Source: Microvirga sp052114605 (GTDB lineage Bacteria; Pseudomonadota; Alphaproteobacteria; Rhizobiales; Beijerinckiaceae). Taken from it: a DNA stretch of 64,000 nt. The stretch lies in the NCBI RefSeq assembly GCF_052114605.1, contig NZ_JBFRFB010000006.1, forward strand, positions 124,001 through 188,000. The letters are read 5' to 3'. The notes below the pieces were generated by a model that made no database searches, had not been told where the DNA came from, and was given only the letters and a program-made list of their open reading frames with translations. Position 1 is the first letter of the stretch; the number at the start of each line of letters is the position of its first letter. This document shows, piece by piece, positions 16,570-25,745 of the stretch. The translations under genes and the position numbers were made by a program.

Positions 16570-18022
16570 TCGCGAGAATATGGTCGCAATCGAGATTCGC
16601 TTCCAGATGATCCGCGAAGCGATCGAGAATGTCATCGACCAACGCCTCATAGGCGAGATCGCTGCTCTCGGCCCCAAGCCGCTCAAGCCACCTCTTCCTC
16701 TGGAGATCATCCGCGAAGAGGCCATGCACATAGGTGCCGGAGACACGCCCATCCTTTGAAACCGCACCGTCGAAACGGCCCGTTCCCAGCCGCGCGAAAG
16801 GACGTTCCGCAGCCTCAGCTCCAGTCGTCTCGCCGATATGCATTTCATAACCGGAAAGCGGCGCTCCATCAGAAATCGTGGCGCCGGTGACCGCCTCAAG
16901 CCGCTTCCTGGCTGTCAGCGTCGTCGTTACGTCGAGAAGCCCCAGGCCTTCGACAGAGCGGCCTGCCGCGCCTTCGATGCCGAGCGGATCGTCGATGCGC
17001 TGCCCCAGCATCTGATATCCCCCGCACAGACCCAGCACGTGTTCCCCGCGGCGCACATGAGCCTTGAGATCGATGTCCCAGCCCTGCGCGCGGATGAAAT
17101 GAAGATCGTCGATGGTCGTTTTCGATCCGGGCAACAAGACGAGAGCTGCATGAACGGGGAGCGGCGCTCCAGGCTCGACCAGTACGACCTCAATCCCCGG
17201 CTCCTCGCGCAACGGATCGAGATCGTCGAAATTCGAAATCCAGGGTGTCACAGGAACCGCAATCACAACGGAACCCTCCCGCCTCTGGGTTCCTTTCCGA
17301 CGAAGCCCTAGACCGTCTTCTGCGGGCAAGCGTGCAGCATCCGCGAAATGTGGCACAAGGCCAATCGCCGGCCAGCCTGTGCGCTCGGCGATGATGCGCA
17401 TCCCTTCATCGAACAGGAGCGGATCGCCCCGGAAGCGGTTGACGATGAACCCCTTGACCATGGCGGCATCGGCATCATCGAGCACCGCCTTCGTGCCCAC
17501 GAGACTAGCAATGACGCCGCCTCTGTCGATATCGCCGACGAGCACCACCGGTACGTTGGCAGCACGGGCAAAGCCCATATTCGCAATGTCGCCTGCGCGC
17601 AGGTTCACCTCGGATGCGGAGCCTGCGCCCTCGGCGAGAACGAGATCGGCCTCGTCCGACAACCGGCCATAACTATCCAGGACAGCTTCCATGAGACGCG
17701 GTTTCCATGATTGGTATTCGCGCGCCCGCGCTATACCGACGACGCGGCCCTGCACCACCACCTGCGATCCAATCTCGCTTTGCGGCTTAAGCAGAACCGG
17801 ATTCATGTGAACGCTCGGCGCAATGCCGGCGGCTCGCGCCTGAAGCGCCTGCGCGCGGCCGATCTCGCCACCATCCGCCGTGACGGCGGCATTGTTCGAC
17901 ATGTTCTGCGGCTTGAAAGGACGAACCCTCAAGCCGCGCCGCGCGAAAACGCGACAAAGGCCAGCCACGAGCAGCGACTTCCCTACATTCGAACCGGTGC
18001 CCTGCACCATGAGCGCGCGCAT
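16547..18022 (-). CDS. cobQ: Adenosylcobyric acid synthase (glutamine-hydrolysing)
   Basis: A 491-residue amidotransferase that amidates carboxylates b, d, e and g of adenosylcobyrinic acid a,c-diamide. The N-terminal P-loop-like VQGTGSNVGKSLLVAGL (about 5-21) belongs to the dethiobiotin synthetase-like domain. The C-terminal class I glutaminase domain shows LLPGSKTTIDDL, the nucleophile Cys in VLGLCGGYQMLG and the His of SGTYVHGLFADD. Its start overlaps the cobO stop by one base (TGATG), so the two are translationally coupled. Confidence 0.94.
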   Translation of the reverse strand: MRALMVQGTGSNVGKSLLVAGLCRVFARRGLRVRPFKPQNMSNNAAVTADGGEIGRAQALQARAAGIAPSVHMNPVLLKPQSEIGSQVVVQGRVVGIARAREYQSWKPRLMEAVLDSYGRLSDEADLVLAEGAGSASEVNLRAGDIANMGFARAANVPVVLVGDIDRGGVIASLVGTKAVLDDADAAMVKGFIVNRFRGDPLLFDEGMRIIAERTGWPAIGLVPHFADAARLPAEDGLGLRRKGTQRREGSVVIAVPVTPWISNFDDLDPLREEPGIEVVLVEPGAPLPVHAALVLLPGSKTTIDDLHFIRAQGWDIDLKAHVRRGEHVLGLCGGYQMLGQRIDDPLGIEGAAGRSVEGLGLLDVTTTLTARKRLEAVTGATISDGAPLSGYEMHIGETTGAEAAERPFARLGTGRFDGAVSKDGRVSGTYVHGLFADDLQRKRWLERLGAESSDLAYEALVDDILDRFADHLEANLDCDHILAISARSES

Positions 18023-18627
18023 CAGAACTCGATGCCTTGCTGCGCTTTCACGCCAGCCGCGAAATGGTGCTTCACAAGCGTCATCTCCGTCACGAGGTCG
18101 GCGGCTTCGATCAGTTCCGGCTTCGCGTTGCGCCCCGTCACGACGATATGGAGATCGGCTCTGCGCCCACGCAGCGTTTCCACGACGTCGGTGAGAGGCA
18201 GGTAATCGTAGCGCAAGGCGATGTTAAGTTCATCGAGAACGAGCAAGCGAATATCTTCGCGCGCCATCAACTCCTTCGCCTTGCTCCAAGCCCGCTCGGC
18301 AGCAGCCACGTCGCGAGCGCGATCCTGCGTCTCCCAGGTAAAGCCCTCGCCCATGGTGTGCCATTCGATCTGGTCGGAGAATCGATTCAAGGCAAGTTTC
18401 TCGCCGGTCTCCCAGGCGCCCTTGATGAATTGTACGACGCCGACATGAAAGCCGCGCCCGATTGCCCGCAGCATGAGTCCGAAGGCAGCCGTCGATTTGC
18501 CTTTGCCCGGGCCGGTATTGACGATGAGAAGCCCCTTCTCGACTGTCTTCGCTGCAACCTCGCGGTCCTGAACTTCCTTGCGTTTGATCATTTTGGCGCG
18601 ATGGCGCGCCTCGTCGTTCAGGGGCAT
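18022..18627 (-). CDS. cobO: Corrinoid adenosyltransferase (CobO/CobA type)
   Basis: A 201-residue P-loop protein that transfers the adenosyl group of ATP to cob(I)yrinic acid a,c-diamide. The nucleotide-binding loop NTGPGKGKSTAAFGL lies at about residue 35-49, followed by VGVVQFIKGAW, the WHTMGEGFTWET stretch and LDELNIALRYDYL, all typical of the BtuR/CobO family. It is the first gene of the leftward cobO-cobQ unit and is divergent from the B12 riboswitch and its operon. No riboswitch is visible on its own strand. Confidence 0.93.
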   Translation of the reverse strand: MPLNDEARHRAKMIKRKEVQDREVAAKTVEKGLLIVNTGPGKGKSTAAFGLMLRAIGRGFHVGVVQFIKGAWETGEKLALNRFSDQIEWHTMGEGFTWETQDRARDVAAAERAWSKAKELMAREDIRLLVLDELNIALRYDYLPLTDVVETLRGRRADLHIVVTGRNAKPELIEAADLVTEMTLVKHHFAAGVKAQQGIEF

Positions 18628-18746
18628 CGGGTCTATGTATCCCTATGAAAGAGCTGCACCATGACGACCACGGATGAGGATTTCAAGGCCACTCTCTGTT
18701 CATGAGCAGGCTTGAAAGATGCTTCTTACCCCGGTAAGTATGTTTC

Positions 18747-18905
18747 TGACGGTGCCCCGGCAACGGGGTGAAAAGGGAATGCGGTGAGACACCGCGGCTG
18801 CCCCCGCAACTGTAAACGGCGAGCCTGCGCTCCGAAAGCCACTGGAATATTCCGGGAAGGCGGCTGCGCAAGGCATCGACCCGTGAGCCAGGAGACCTGC
18901 CGTCA
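18747..18905 (+). ncRNA. Cobalamin (B12) riboswitch
   Basis: A class-I cobalamin riboswitch. P1 is closed by TGACG (18747-18751) with CGTCA (18901-18905). Between them are the conserved core pieces in order: GGTGCC, AAAAGGGAATGCGGTGAGAC, GGCTGCCCCCGCAACTGTAA, AAGCCACTGG and the B12 box GAGCCAGGAGACCTGCC (18885-18901). It leads the hupE-DUF1636-cobW-cobN operon and should reduce its expression when adenosylcobalamin is plentiful. The nearest downstream gene starts 126 nt further on, leaving room for an expression platform. Confidence 0.95.
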
Positions 18906-18955
18906 TCAACAGCTTCTCTCGGGACTATCGGACGGGGTGCGCCGATTGTGACCGT

Positions 18956-18982
18956 AATCGAATGATCGGCAGTCATTCGATT
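18956..18982 (+). other. Perfect hairpin in the riboswitch expression platform
   Basis: AATCGAATGA (18956-18965) and TCATTCGATT (18973-18982) form a perfect 10-bp stem with a 7-nt loop, between the B12 riboswitch and hupE. No T-run follows, so it is not an ordinary terminator. It may shape the 5' leader, or part of it may pair alternatively with the riboswitch; I cannot decide which. Confidence 0.5.
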
Positions 18983-19012
18983 CCGTCCGTGGAAGCTCAA
19001 CTGACCTCACGG

Positions 19013-19026
19013 TCTCCGGACGGAGA
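19013..19026 (+). promoter_or_regulatory. Shine-Dalgarno-sequestering hairpin before hupE
   Basis: TCTCC (19013-19017) pairs with GGAGA (19022-19026) around a GGAC loop. The GGAG is the ribosome-binding site of the gene starting at 19032. Hiding the site in a small hairpin is consistent with translational control by the upstream B12 riboswitch, the usual mode in Gram-negative bacteria. The switching pairing itself is not demonstrated. Confidence 0.5.
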
Positions 19027-19031
19027 ATACA

Positions 19032-19661
19032 ATGCCTGTAGTACCAAAAACCAGTCTTCTTGCCCTGACTCTCGGCGGCTTCCTCGCCGCTACGCCTGCC
19101 TTGGCGCATCACGCTATGGACGGTGAGACTCCGACGACCCTGATCCAGGGCCTTCTGTCGGGCCTCGGCCATCCCGTCATCGGTCTCGATCACCTCGCCG
19201 CCCTCATCGGCGTCGGTCTGGTTTCCTCGCGTTTCCCCCGTGGTTGGACGCTTCCTGCCTTCTGGATCCTCGCCATGGCAGCGGGCGTCGGCATCCACCT
19301 CGCCAGCGCGGATCTTCCGCAGGTGGAGTTGCTCGTAGCGCTGAGCGTCGTGATCATCGGCATCGCCGCGACCCTTCGCACCACCTTGCCCTATGCTGTC
19401 ATCGCGGCCCTGTTTGCCGCGGGCGGTCTTGTGCATGGCTATGCCCTGGGCGAATCGATCATCGGCGCGGAAGCCGCTCCTCTGGGCGGATATCTCGTGG
19501 GACTGGTCGTGATCCAGACCGCCCTTACAACGGGCATTGCCTATGCGGCGACCAAGCTCTCGAAGGCGTCCTTCGCGTCTCCGTCGCTCCAGTTCCGTCT
19601 GGCCGGCCTTGCCGTCGCCGTGACGGGCGCGGCCTTCATCGCCCTTCCGTCCTTCGCATAA
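19032..19661 (+). CDS. HupE/UreJ-family metal permease (probable cobalt uptake)
   Basis: A 209-residue membrane protein with an N-terminal signal-like helix ending in ALAHH, followed by about six hydrophobic helices. It carries the family signature GHPVIGLDHLAALIGVGL with its conserved His and Asp, and a later GLVHGYALGES. HupE/UreJ proteins move nickel or cobalt; members directly under a B12 riboswitch are taken to be cobalt importers, which fits this gene's place at the head of the cob operon. Its ribosome-binding site sits in a small hairpin. Confidence 0.88.
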   Translation: MPVVPKTSLLALTLGGFLAATPALAHHAMDGETPTTLIQGLLSGLGHPVIGLDHLAALIGVGLVSSRFPRGWTLPAFWILAMAAGVGIHLASADLPQVELLVALSVVIIGIAATLRTTLPYAVIAALFAAGGLVHGYALGESIIGAEAAPLGGYLVGLVVIQTALTTGIAYAATKLSKASFASPSLQFRLAGLAVAVTGAAFIALPSFA

Positions 19662-19677
19662 AACGGGCGGCCCGGTC

Positions 19678-20073
19678 ATGACCGCAGCTCCTGAGGAGAT
19701 CTGCCTCCATGTCTGCGTCACCTGCCGGCAGGCAGGCGGCCCTGACGATAAGGCCCTTCGCCCTGGGGCGGTCCTGCACCGGGCCCTCTCTGACGCGCTC
19801 GCGCAACCAGGTGCTCCTGCGGTGCGGGTGGAGGCGGTCGAATGCCTCTCCGTCTGCAAGCGCCCCTGCACCATCGCAGTCTCCGGCCCCGGGCGCTGGA
19901 CTTATATTTACGGCGATCTGGATGCCGAGATCTCAATCGACACCATCATCGAAGGACTTCGCCTTTATGCGGCGACGTCCGACGGACTTGTGCCTTGGCG
20001 CGCGCGGCCGGAAGCCTTCCGCAAAGGCGTCGTCGCCCGCATTCCTCCTTTCAAGACAAGCAGCGCGGCCTGA
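19678..20073 (+). CDS. DUF1636 family metal-binding-like protein
   Basis: A 131-residue protein of the DUF1636 family. Four cysteines in the pattern CVTC near residue 13 and CLSVCKRPC near residue 57 suggest a thioredoxin-fold [2Fe-2S]-ferredoxin-like or metal-binding site. Its function is not known. It lies 16 nt after the HupE-type permease and 26 nt before cobW, a neighbourhood typical for the family, so a role in handling cobalt or in corrin metallation is reasonable but unproven. Confidence 0.8.
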   Translation: MTAAPEEICLHVCVTCRQAGGPDDKALRPGAVLHRALSDALAQPGAPAVRVEAVECLSVCKRPCTIAVSGPGRWTYIYGDLDAEISIDTIIEGLRLYAATSDGLVPWRARPEAFRKGVVARIPPFKTSSAA

Positions 20074-20099
20074 TTGAAAGCCGCTGAAAGGTTCGCCTC

Positions 20100-21137
20100 A
20101 TGAGCGATCTCTCCAAGATACCCTGCACCATCATCACCGGCTTTCTCGGTGCCGGCAAAACCACGCTGGTGCGTCACCTGCTGGAGAATGCGGGTGGCCG
20201 TCGCCTTGCCGTTCTCGTCAATGAATTCGGTGATCTCGGCTTCGACGGTTCATTCATCGAAGGCTGCGGCATCGAAGGTTGTACGCAGGAAGACATCGTC
20301 GAACTCCCGAACGGCTGTTTGTGCTGCACGGTGGCGGATGACTTCGTGCCTGCTCTGAACACACTTCTCAACCGGCCAAATCCACCTGAGCACATTTTGA
20401 TCGAGACATCGGGCCTTGCCCTGCCCAAACCGCTCGTGCGCGCCTTCAACTGGCCGGACATCCGCTCACGCGTAACGGTCGACGGCGTGATAGCCGTGGT
20501 GGATGGCCCCGCCGTCGCATCCGGTGCCTTCGCCGACAATCCGGATGCGCAGGAGGCCCAGCGCAACGCCGATGCTTCCGTCGATCACGAGAACCCGCTC
20601 GAAGAAGTCTTCGAGGATCAGCTTCTCTGCGCCGATCTCATCCTGCTCAATAAGACGGACCAGATGGCAGCAGGCGACAAGGCGAAGGTTCTCGCCGAGA
20701 TCAACGAACACCTGCCTCGCGCCGTGAAGGTGATCGAGACCTCGCACGGCAAGGTCGATCCGACAGTGCTGCTCGGTCTCGGTGCCGCTGCCGAAGCCGA
20801 TCTCGAGTCTCGTCCCTCGCACCATGAAACAGCGGATGACCATGACCACGATGATTTTGACAGCGTCGCCATTCCGGTCGATGCCGTCGCCACTCCGGAA
20901 GCATTGATGGCCCGTGTGGAACGTGCGGCTGAAGCTGCTGGCGTGTTGCGCATCAAGGGTTTCGCGCCAGTCGAAGGCAAGCCCATGCGCCTCGTGGTTC
21001 AGGGTGTCGGACAGCGCATCGCCCATCACTTCGACCGGCCCTGGAAAGCCGGCGAGACGCGGGCCGGGCGCATGGTGGTGATCGGCCTCAAAGGTTTCGA
21101 CGTGAAGGCCGTCGAGGCCGCTTTGCGCAACGGGTAA
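20100..21137 (+). CDS. cobW: CobW G3E-family GTPase metallochaperone
   Basis: A 345-residue P-loop GTPase. Walker A is GFLGAGKTT (14-22), the metal-binding CLCC motif lies in NGCLCCTV (about 72), and the guanine-specificity motif is NKTD. A His/Asp-rich linker (HHETADDHDHDDFD, about residue 240) precedes the C-terminal CobW_C domain and could hold metal ions. CobW is thought to load or deliver Co(II) for the CobNST chelatase. It is followed after a single base by cobN. Confidence 0.94.
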   Translation: MSDLSKIPCTIITGFLGAGKTTLVRHLLENAGGRRLAVLVNEFGDLGFDGSFIEGCGIEGCTQEDIVELPNGCLCCTVADDFVPALNTLLNRPNPPEHILIETSGLALPKPLVRAFNWPDIRSRVTVDGVIAVVDGPAVASGAFADNPDAQEAQRNADASVDHENPLEEVFEDQLLCADLILLNKTDQMAAGDKAKVLAEINEHLPRAVKVIETSHGKVDPTVLLGLGAAAEADLESRPSHHETADDHDHDDFDSVAIPVDAVATPEALMARVERAAEAAGVLRIKGFAPVEGKPMRLVVQGVGQRIAHHFDRPWKAGETRAGRMVVIGLKGFDVKAVEAALRNG

Positions 21138-21138
21138 G

Positions 21139-24100
21139 ATGCACCTCCTTCCGGTCACAGCTATTTCCCTCGATGAAGGCGCTGAGGCCATCGACCTCCA
21201 GCAGCCCCCTGGGGACATCGTGGTCCTGTCCTTCGCGGACAGCGACCTCGGTGCGCTGGCGGCCGCTCATAAGCAAAAGCCGGACGGTCCGTCGCTCCGT
21301 CTGGCTTCACTGCGACGCCTGCGTCATCCTCTTTCGGTCGATCTCTATGTCGACGACACAGCTGCAAAGTCGCGCTTCATTCTCGTGCGCTGCCTTGGGG
21401 GGCGCGATTACTGGCGTTACGGACTGGACCGCTTAGCCGAAACCTGCCGTGCCGCAGGCGTGAAACTCGCCGTGATGCCGGGCGATGATCGCCCCGACTC
21501 ACGGCTTGCAGCCTATGCCACGGTTTCCCCATCTCTCTGCGATGAATTGGAATCCTACTTCCGGGCTGGCGGCATCGACAACATGCGCCGTCTCCTTGAG
21601 CGCGTCGCTCACGAGATCGGCGAGACGGACTCGATTGCGGAGCAGCCTGTGGCCGCCCCTCGCGCCTTCGCCTGGACGCCGGAAACCGGGATCGTCGATC
21701 CCGAGACCCTGCTCGCCGGATACTCCGATCAGCGCCCGCTCGCTCATATCCTCGTCTATCGCTCATCCGTTCTCGCTGGCGACACGCAAGCCATCGAAGC
21801 TCTGTCGATTGCCCTTCATGAACGCGGCATCACTCCGCTCATCCTCGCTGTTTCAAGCCTGAAGGATGTGGAGGCCGCCTCTATCCTCCGCCGAGCGATC
21901 AAGACGCGGCGTCCTGATGTTATCGTCACGACGACAGCCTTTTCCTCACGCGACGATTCCAGGTTCGTGCTCGACGAGGCCAATTGCCCGATTCTTCAGG
22001 CCATTCCGGTCGGCAGCGCGAAGGATGCCTGGAAGGCTTCGCCCCGTGGCCTTTCCGCCGCCGATCTTGCCATGCAGATCGCGCTGCCCGAATTCGACGG
22101 GCGCATCGCGGCAGGCCCCATCTCATTCAAGGCCGAGATGTCTGCCGATCCTGCCCTCTGCTTCTCCCATCGCGTGCAGGCGCCGGATACGGACGCCATC
22201 GGCACGGTTGCGGATATGGCTGCGGCCTGGATCAGGCTTAGGCATGCACCACACCAAGACCGGCGATTGGCGCTTGTTCTCTCCGATTATCCGGCGCGTG
22301 GCGGACGAGCGGGCTTCGCGGTTGGGCTCGATACGCCAGCGAGCACCTGCGCCATCCTCGATCTGCTGGATGATGCCGGATATGACGCGCAAAAAAGCTT
22401 CAGTGCCGCCGACTTGATGCCGCGCCTAACCTCAGGCGATCATTCATTCGAGGTTTCCCATTCTGCCTATCGGGCCTGGCTCGACAGCATTCCCACCGAG
22501 CAGCGCACCGCGATCACCCATCGATGGGGCAATCCTGAGAGCGATCCCCTTTTTGACGGTAAAAACTTCCTCTTTCGCGCCCTGCGAGCAGGCAATATCA
22601 TCGTTGCTCTTCAGCCAGATCGCGGCCATGGGCAGGACCGCAAAGGCTCCTACCACGACCCCGATTGCCCGCCGAGCCATGGCTACCTCGCCTTCTATTT
22701 CGGCTTGAGGAATATCGAGAATATCCACGCGCTCATCCATCTAGGAACGCATGGAACGACCGAGTGGCTTCCCGGCAAGGCGGTAGCACTTTCACCCATC
22801 TGCTGGCCGCGCCTCACCATGGGTCCGCTTCCGGTCATCTATCCCTTCATCGTCGATGATCCTGGAGAGGCCGCACCCGCAAAGCGCCGGATCAGTGCCG
22901 TGACGATCGGGCATCTTGCGCCGCAAACCGGCGAAGCGGGCCTGCATGGCGAAGCGGCAGCTTTACGCGAATTGGTGGAGGAGTTTTCCTCCGCCCAGGT
23001 GCTTCATCCGGGGCGGGCGGAGCTCGTGGCTGGCGAGATCCTGGAACGCGCACGCGCGAGCGGTCTTTCTGCCGCCTGCGGCGTGGATGATGCGATGCCC
23101 ATGGACGAGGCTCTGACTCGACTCGATGCCCATCTCTGCGATCTTGGCGAAGTCACGATCCGCGAAGGCTTGCACGTGTTCGGGCATGCACCCGAAGGCT
23201 TCGAGGCCTGCAGCGAGGGTGAACGCAGAGGTCTGTTGAAGGCGCTCGATGGTCGCTTCGTTGTTCCTGGCCCTGCCGGATCGCCTTCGCGCGGACAGAT
23301 GGATGTTCTGCCCACCGGCCGCAATCTTGCCACCCTCGACCCACGCGCGATTCCCACGCGCGCAGCCACCGAACTCGGCACACGAGCGGCATCCGAGGTT
23401 GTACGCCGCCATCTGCAGGAGGAAGGCGACTGGCCGCGCCGGATCGTGATGGACCTTTGGGCCTCGCCCACGCTGCGCTCAGGCGGTGAGGATATCGCAC
23501 ATGCACTCGCGCTCATGGGGGTGCGCCCCGTATGGGATCACGCCTCCACTCGCGTAACAGGATTTGAAATCGTCCCGCAGCCGCTACTCGACCGCCCGCG
23601 CGCCGACGTGACGCTGCGCGTTTCCGGCGCCTTCAGGGACACGTTTCCAGAGCAGATATCCCTTCTCGATCAGGCTGTCCGTGCTGTGGCCGCGCTCGAT
23701 GAGGATGACGAGTGGAATGAACTCGCCGCCGCTCGCCGTCGTGGAGAGCCGCTCTCGCGCGTGTTTGGATCGGCACCAGGCACATATGGAGCGGGTGTTT
23801 CCTCGCAAGCTTTGGACGGGGAATGGAATGCGAGACACGAGCTCGGTCATACTTACCTTGACAGAACGTCCCATTCCTTCGGCACATCAGGGGATGCAAG
23901 CGCGGACGAAAGCTTTTCGCAGCGTGTCCGACAGGCTGAGGCCTTCATCCATGTGAGCGATGTGGCCGAGCGTGACATCCTGGATGGCGACTCGGCGGCC
24001 GATGCCATGGGCGGCTTCGCAGCTGCGGCGGAAGCTCTGGGCGCGTCTCCCTCGCTATACAGCCTCGACACAAGCCGTCCTGGAAATCCGAAATCTCGCA

Positions 24101-24453
24101 CCCTTGACGAGGACATAGACCGGCTCGTGCGCGGACGTCTGACGAATCCGCGCTGGATCGAGAGCCAGCTTCGCCATGGCTGGCGTGGCGCCGCCGAGAT
24201 CGCGCAAGGGGTGGACGCACTCTTCGCGTTCGCGGCAACAACGAATGCGGTTTCGACCGCGATCTTCGATCTCCTGTTCAATGCTCTTGTCGCGGATCAA
24301 GCCACTCGCGAGCGGCTCGCAACGGCAAACCCGGCTGCATCTCAGGCGATTCGGGACCGCATGACCGAGGCACGACGGCGCGGCCTGTGGCAGAGCCGGC
24401 TTAATTCCGTGGCATCTCTGCTCCATGATGATCGGCAGGAGGCGGCGGAATGA
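21139..24453 (+). CDS. cobN: Cobaltochelatase large subunit CobN
   Basis: A 1104-residue protein of the CobN/magnesium chelatase H family, the corrin-binding subunit of the aerobic, ATP-dependent cobaltochelatase that inserts Co(II) into hydrogenobyrinic acid a,c-diamide. Recognisable stretches include QPDRGHGQDRKGSYHDPD, HLGTHGTTEWLPGKAVAL, FGSAPGTYGAGVSS and AFIHVSDVAERDILDGD. It is short compared with the roughly 1250-residue P. denitrificans enzyme, with no obvious break. Its partner subunits CobS and CobT are not in this window. It overlaps cobG by 4 nt (ATGA). Confidence 0.94.
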   Translation: MHLLPVTAISLDEGAEAIDLQQPPGDIVVLSFADSDLGALAAAHKQKPDGPSLRLASLRRLRHPLSVDLYVDDTAAKSRFILVRCLGGRDYWRYGLDRLAETCRAAGVKLAVMPGDDRPDSRLAAYATVSPSLCDELESYFRAGGIDNMRRLLERVAHEIGETDSIAEQPVAAPRAFAWTPETGIVDPETLLAGYSDQRPLAHILVYRSSVLAGDTQAIEALSIALHERGITPLILAVSSLKDVEAASILRRAIKTRRPDVIVTTTAFSSRDDSRFVLDEANCPILQAIPVGSAKDAWKASPRGLSAADLAMQIALPEFDGRIAAGPISFKAEMSADPALCFSHRVQAPDTDAIGTVADMAAAWIRLRHAPHQDRRLALVLSDYPARGGRAGFAVGLDTPASTCAILDLLDDAGYDAQKSFSAADLMPRLTSGDHSFEVSHSAYRAWLDSIPTEQRTAITHRWGNPESDPLFDGKNFLFRALRAGNIIVALQPDRGHGQDRKGSYHDPDCPPSHGYLAFYFGLRNIENIHALIHLGTHGTTEWLPGKAVALSPICWPRLTMGPLPVIYPFIVDDPGEAAPAKRRISAVTIGHLAPQTGEAGLHGEAAALRELVEEFSSAQVLHPGRAELVAGEILERARASGLSAACGVDDAMPMDEALTRLDAHLCDLGEVTIREGLHVFGHAPEGFEACSEGERRGLLKALDGRFVVPGPAGSPSRGQMDVLPTGRNLATLDPRAIPTRAATELGTRAASEVVRRHLQEEGDWPRRIVMDLWASPTLRSGGEDIAHALALMGVRPVWDHASTRVTGFEIVPQPLLDRPRADVTLRVSGAFRDTFPEQISLLDQAVRAVAALDEDDEWNELAAARRRGEPLSRVFGSAPGTYGAGVSSQALDGEWNARHELGHTYLDRTSHSFGTSGDASADESFSQRVRQAEAFIHVSDVAERDILDGDSAADAMGGFAAAAEALGASPSLYSLDTSRPGNPKSRTLDEDIDRLVRGRLTNPRWIESQLRHGWRGAAEIAQGVDALFAFAATTNAVSTAIFDLLFNALVADQATRERLATANPAASQAIRDRMTEARRRGLWQSRLNSVASLLHDDRQEAAE

Positions 24454-25745
24454 CAGAGGCACCCACGATCATACGCAAAGGCTGGTGTCCGGACATACGC
24501 CGTCCCATGGCAACCGGCGACGGTCTTCTCGTGCGCCTCCATCCCCTGGCAGGCCGGCTCACAGCCGATCAGGCATGCCTCATCGCCGAGGTCGCGCGCC
24601 GGCATGGCAACGGCCATTTGGATATCACCGCACGCGGCAATCTTCAGATTCGAGGCGTGCGCGAACAGACCTATCCTGACTTAGTGGCGCTTTTGGATCG
24701 CGAAGGTCTCGTCGAACCGGAGGGCGATGGTCCAAGTCGTCTCGTCATGGTGTCGCCGCTTGCCGGAATCGATTTGAACGAACGCATCGATACCCTGGCT
24801 CTCGCGCAGGCCATCGAGGAGAAGACACGTCCTATTAGGGTGCTCCCTGCCAAGTTCTTCGTGTCTGTCGGCAATGGCGGCTCTCTGTCGCTCGACAGGG
24901 CCGGCGCCGATCTTCATCTGGTGCCTCGCAATAGCGAGATCATTGCCTTCGCTCTTTCAACGCCCGGTGGTTGGAATTGGATCGGCGAGACCTCTCTCGG
25001 CCAGACTCTCGAGGCCGTCCAGGCCATTCTCTCAGGCTATGCAGCCATGAGAACATCGGGCCTGACGGATGCACGGCGGCTGCGGGGTCTTCACTCCGCT
25101 ATCATCCCGCAATTGGTGGCACAGGCGCAGCTAAAGCCGACCGCTCCGCATCCTCAAGGTCAACCTGTATCCCGCGCCGGTGTTCTGAACGTCGGGAGCA
25201 GCAAGGCCGTTCTCCTTGCCCTGCCCTTTGGCCGCTGCACCAGAATGCAGTTGGAACAGGCTGCTTCATGGAGCGAACGGTTCGGCACCGGTGAGATCCG
25301 CCTGTCGTTCACGCGCGGCATCCTGATCCCTGGCGTCGACCAGAGGCACCTGACTGAATTGCTTGACGCGGCTGCCGTGGCCGGCTTCGTCACTGACGGA
25401 AATGATCCTCGTCTCTCATTGCATGCCTGCCCCGGCAAACCTGATTGCGCAAGCGCTCTGACATCCGCTTCAGCAGATGCTCTGAGGGTTGCAGAGGCCT
25501 GCAAGGGCCTATTGTCTCAAGGCGTTACTCTCCACGTCTCGGGATGTGCCAAGGGATGCGCCCATCCCGGAAAATCCGACCTGACATTGATTGGGCGATC
25601 CGATGACAGTTATGACATAGTCCATCAGGGCTGTTCCCGAGACGCAACATCCCTTCATTTGTCTGTCGAAGAGATCATGAAGAAGTTATCGCCTTTAACC
25701 ACTCTGGACGATTTGCGCAGCGCATTACAGGAGAAGGCGCGATGA
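24450..25745 (+). CDS. cobG: Precorrin-3B synthase
   Basis: A 431-residue member of the nitrite/sulfite reductase family. In the aerobic pathway CobG uses O2 to hydroxylate precorrin-3A and form the lactone that permits ring contraction. The iron-sulfur ligand cysteines are visible in HACPGKPDC and SGCAKGCAHPGKSDL, and the ferredoxin-like half domain carries DITARGNLQIRGVR. Its presence shows that this cluster codes for the oxygen-dependent route. It overlaps both cobN and cobH by 4 nt. Confidence 0.92.
   Translation: MTEAPTIIRKGWCPDIRRPMATGDGLLVRLHPLAGRLTADQACLIAEVARRHGNGHLDITARGNLQIRGVREQTYPDLVALLDREGLVEPEGDGPSRLVMVSPLAGIDLNERIDTLALAQAIEEKTRPIRVLPAKFFVSVGNGGSLSLDRAGADLHLVPRNSEIIAFALSTPGGWNWIGETSLGQTLEAVQAILSGYAAMRTSGLTDARRLRGLHSAIIPQLVAQAQLKPTAPHPQGQPVSRAGVLNVGSSKAVLLALPFGRCTRMQLEQAASWSERFGTGEIRLSFTRGILIPGVDQRHLTELLDAAAVAGFVTDGNDPRLSLHACPGKPDCASALTSASADALRVAEACKGLLSQGVTLHVSGCAKGCAHPGKSDLTLIGRSDDSYDIVHQGCSRDATSLHLSVEEIMKKLSPLTTLDDLRSALQEKAR

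Noticed and set aside
18661..18705. A 14-codon ATG frame (MTTTDEDFKATLCS) just before the B12 riboswitch
   Set aside because: No ribosome-binding site, very short, no overlap with the riboswitch core; most likely chance.
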